This document shows, one piece after another, positions 60,925 to 64,000 of a stretch of 64,000 nucleotides of DNA. The position numbers and the translations under genes are program-made. The first letter of the stretch is position 1; each line of letters starts with the position of its first letter. The stretch is from Eucalyptus grandis. Its lineage: Eukaryota; Streptophyta; Magnoliopsida; Myrtales; Myrtaceae. The notes under the pieces were generated by a model. The model saw only the letters and a list, made by a program, of their open reading frames with translations, had not been told where the DNA came from and did no database searches. The DNA lies in contig NC_052620.1 in NCBI RefSeq assembly GCF_016545825.1, positions 10,354,001 to 10,418,000 on the forward strand, in the 5' to 3' direction.

Positions 60925-61294
60925 TTAAAAACAAGAAGAATCAAAGAGCGGTATCTCTCTTCTATGAGCGGTCATACAGTGATAACCTTTGAGGATCTTC
61001 AAGGGATGTAAATCTAATCTTTAGTAGGTGTTCTCCTTCCCGCACATCGCAATGCTTTCCCTTCCAAAGGACATCTTAGAGGCTTCCACAAATCAATTTG
61101 CATGCATGCTTTCTAAGTTAAACTTCTTCTCTATCATTGCTTGTACATTGAGTACAGCGAACTATATATACGCCTGTCCAGTGACATGCATCTTGCAATA
61201 AGTGACTTTAGTCAATTCTCTTCAAAACTCGTTTCTCTATTTTATACCATTGATATGGAGTAGGGGATAATGTCCCCAGTGGTGTCCGAACTTT

Positions 61295-62275
61295 GAAACC
61301 GTCCGTTCGCAAAGGGGTGAAGGGTTATAGGTTGCGGAGCACCGAGGGGAACTCGCCCAATTTTGTGTTCAGTAAGGATGTCGCCTTTGACAAGTCTGCT
61401 TGGTTTCAGATGAGAAGCCAGAGATCAGTTGCAGAGAGAGAGATATAAATATATAAACGGTGCACAAGAACAGGTAGAGTTAGCAAGCAGACCCCGGAGA
61501 TATGCTGGGTGCGAAAGATGCCACGGATTCTGTAGAGTTGCGGAATTCCACATCGGCTAATAGTTCTGAGGCACGAGATGAATGCGAGGCTAGGCGATGG
61601 TCGGCAAAGGTGGATGAATTGTAGCGACAGTCGAATGCAGAAGTACAGATGACAGATTTAGTTACAGAAAAATAGAAGTGTCAGTTATCGAGATGCAGAG
61701 GAAGACTACTGGGATGTTGCTAGTAACTCAGAGGAGTTATGTCAAGAAAGCGCTTCAATGTTCGGTTGATGAAATCTACAAGTTCCCCTCTTGCCAACTG
61801 CAGTAAATTGTCATTGAGATTGTCACGATGCACTATACGAGTTCGCAGGAATCATTACGAGACACAGTGGCCTCGTCAAAACTTGGGGCCAGACATTTAG
61901 GGACCATGGAAGAAGTGGAAGATGCACCATGGTTGAAGGGTCTCCATTAATTGTTGGGATTCGATACATACGCTCCATCGATAGAATGGCACTAGGCTTC
62001 CACTCTCCAGTGAGAGAGCGGGGTCCAGGGGGCCGCCGCCCCAGCAGGGGCCACTTGAAGCAACGAGCTGATTTGGTGTTCAGGTGGAGCTACAGGTGTT
62101 GTGAGAAAACTAAGTACAGCGAGAACTGATAACTATGGAATAGAGATAAATATGTCCGAAGAGGAGATGACCGTGAAGAAAATTCATCATGTAGAGAATC
62201 TTCTGGGCATGGTGACCAACCCTATTTGTCTAGAAAGCTTAAAGCAGTGCTTGGGCTTCATATACGTGTTAAAAA
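61295..62275 (+). pseudogene. Ty1/copia Pol remnant
   Basis: At about 61318 a frame reads VKGYRLRSTEGNSPNFVFSK followed by DVAFDKSAWF, the GY+lw......f..RDV.FdEs motif that follows the copia integrase. At 62180-62265 another frame reads KKIHHVENLLGMVTNPICLE and SLKQCLGFIYV, the C-terminal end of copia RNase H (VHT.EN.AD.lTKp....kf..C..l..v). The expected 1.5 kb or more of reverse transcriptase between them is missing or scrambled. Stops throughout. Confidence 0.75.
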
Positions 62276-62315
62276 AAAAAAAAATCAAATCTAAAAGCCT
62301 AGGCTGATATGTAAA

Positions 62316-62600
62316 GGGACATCATATATATATATAAAGAGCATATAAACCACATAGTCAAATGACGTGGGATATTTCAACACTCTCTTTCACACGCAAG
62401 TCTAAATAGGAATGATGTGTGAAATTTGACTTATGAGGTAGATGCACACACGAATTAGATCAGGGTAAAGCCTACATTTGATATCATAATAGAAAATCCA
62501 ACTCAAAAGCTTAAATCAATAAATGAAGAAAGGTAACATGTATATAAAAAGCATACAAACTACATAGTCAAGAGATGTGAGATATTTTGATAATACTTTT
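62316..62600. repeat. Pair of related LTR-like fragments
   Basis: The phrase CATATAAACCACATAGTCAA (62331) recurs as CATACAAACTACATAGTCAA (62550), each followed by GA(C/T)GTG(G/A)GATATTT. Between them, TTTGATATCATAATAG resembles a reversed tRNA-Met primer site. Probably remains of a minus-strand copia LTR/leader. Confidence 0.4.
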
Positions 62601-63581
62601 GTGATGATTGAGCGCAGGGACTTAGGAGAGATGACAACTGATGTGGTAGAAGTTTGGACTTCTCGCCGAGGTGAATTTAAAGACATAGCTGGAAGGTTAG
62701 ACCGGATTTGGCTTGGAACCGACTCAAATTGGCGTTCGAGGACGCTGGGAAGGAGCGAGATGCTTCGGAGTGCGCGGGGACAGGCAGCTGCTGTGCGTCC
62801 GGCACCTGAGCCGATGCTCACGAATGATGTTCGCCCTCTTCTCGGCAAGGTGAAAAAATAGGATTCACTGACGTCCGACCATATCAAGGCCTAATAGTCG
62901 AACTGGCCAGAGAGAATTCTCAAAAGAATTCGGACGTCCAATCGAACGGCTGTCCACCTGTTTTTGTTATAACCTCAACCGTAGCTTTAGCCTAGAGAAA
63001 TCGAGAGAGCAAGATTTTCTTGATTGTCGCTCGTGGGGCCGACTCAGATCTAATCGAGGTCGGGAAATACTTGAGTGAGTATATGATTTGGGCACCTGTC
63101 TTCTCTTCACCTTGATTATAGTCGAGCATGATCTCGTTGATCTCTCCCCATGAAGTAGAGACACCAGATCGAATAACATAAATCCTCTTTGTCTAGTTTA
63201 TTCCGCGTTTGTTTCTCGCTTGGATTGTTTGGTTTCTTCTGCACTTTCCCCGTTTTGCAAAACGGATTTAACAATGGCCAAGTATGCGGATCCAAAACAT
63301 TACGATCGAATGACCTATTAAGAACAAGATTTCACGACATGATCTTATCTAGCACTAGTTATCAAGACCAATGATACGAGGTCGGATTGATTAAGTAGAC
63401 CGAACACTCATAAATGGTAGAGGAGCTATTTTTCAAATTTCTAGGGTAATACTAATCTGTGTGTAACGAAAGATGGTTGATTTCAGAGTAAGTCGATTTC
63501 CGACTTTCCATTGATTGTCTTGATTTGGATCCCAATTTCTGGAGAGTATATATGTGGAATGGAAATTGGATATGATGAATG
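62601..63581. other. No gene recognised
   Basis: Overlapping frames on both strands at 62516-62887 (94 and 123 codons) have no motif I know. The remainder has short frames only. Confidence 0.4.
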
Positions 63582-63770
63582 ATTGGCATAACAACTAATA
63601 GCCCAACCCAGTCCTCTCGTACTAGGGTTGGCTCCTTCCAATTCTCCCTTTTACACCAACAGTAGATAGGAACCGAACCGTCTCACAACGTTCTTAACCC
63701 AACTCACATACCACCTTGATCAACGAATAACCAAACCCTTGCGAACCTTTTCACCCTAGATATCCACGAT
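63582..63770 (-). pseudogene. rrn26: Fragment of mitochondrial 26S rRNA (nuclear copy)
   Basis: The minus strand contains CCTAGTACGAGAGGACTGGG, GACGGTTCGGTTCCTATCTA and GGTGTAAAAGGGAGAA, part of the 3' portion of the large-subunit rRNA (the sarcin/ricin loop itself is not in the fragment). The spacer between these words fits plant mitochondrial rrn26 better than plastid or cytosolic rRNA. It has a deletion at about 63595 and many transitions, and the right edge is blurred, so it is a nuclear insertion and not a working gene. Confidence 0.85.
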
Positions 63771-63798
63771 TTCATCATAACCTCGACCATAATTTGAA

Positions 63799-64000
63799 GG
63801 ACCGTTTGTTTCGCAAAAAATATATGATTTCTGGAAAATATCTTTTAGGAAAAATGACTTTATTTTCTAATATTTGGTTGAAACCTGAAAAGTGTTTTTC
63901 GTTGTTTGGTTAGGAAAATCTAATAGGAAAATTATCAAAAAATTAGTATTTCTTTAGTTTATAATTATTTTATTTTTCTTTTTCCTTTTTCCTTTTTTCT
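63799..64000. mobile_element. Left part of a Harbinger-like foldback element (cut by the window end)
   Basis: Starts GGACCGTTTGTTTCGCAAAA and continues with GATTTCTGGAAAATATC, the same arm type as the element at 23428-24074. The T-rich centre begins at 63960. The right half lies outside the window. Confidence 0.5.

Noticed and set aside
62516..62887. Overlapping frames as a small protein gene
   Set aside because: No motif, no promoter features, and flanked by copia remnants; both strands are open by base composition.

Overview
The window is nuclear DNA from a flowering plant, almost certainly a eudicot. The evidence is a plastid insertion with the trnN/ycf1 arrangement, a mitochondrial rrn26 fragment, chromovirus-, copia- and L1-type retroelements, hAT, Mutator and PIF/Harbinger DNA elements, and one intronless membrane-protein gene with a plant-style TATA plus CT-rich leader. 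The family cannot be fixed from sequence alone. Most long open frames here are chance frames in T-rich or C-rich repeats and are not genes.

Layout. 1-16338: the 3' end of a Ty3/gypsy element and its long 3' LTR, split by a complete 12.6-kb non-coding LTR retrotransposon (3636-16262) with 2.6-kb LTRs, an exact ATAGT target duplication and a minisatellite block. 16720-18400: plastid DNA (trnN-GUU to ycf1), decayed mainly by C-to-T type changes. 19160-24077: an L1-type LINE remnant, a Mutator-like MITE, a hAT element carrying a fragment of a fasciclin-like arabinogalactan gene, a second small hAT, and a Harbinger-like foldback. 25300-26542: a GC-rich ACGT-motif island and another hAT. 28110-29635: a MITE arm and a minus-strand LINE 3' end. 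31099-32900: the single convincing gene, encoding a predicted 468-residue multi-pass membrane protein. 33895-34917: a recent 0.5-kb tandem duplication. 36.1-45.5 kb and 50.6-58.3 kb: two diverged direct copies of one segment. Comparing the copies exposes later insertions (a hAT, two solo LTRs, a tiny poly-A retroposition), each with a target duplication and an empty site in the other copy. 45589-50397: a solo LTR and a cluster of nested MITEs. 58385-62600: copia remnants and a small Harbinger. 63582-63770: mitochondrial rrn26 fragment. 63799-64000: the start of another foldback element.

No operon-like or multi-gene system is present. The biological content is a layered record of transposition. 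The most unusual items are the gene-fragment-carrying hAT, the higher-order minisatellite and the hairpin at the LTR/primer-site junction of the non-coding retrotransposon, the splice-signal-framed acidic reading frame inside the gypsy LTR, and the duplicated segment that dates its own insertions.

Element family assignments rest on termini, target duplications and remembered motif patterns. No database search was possible.
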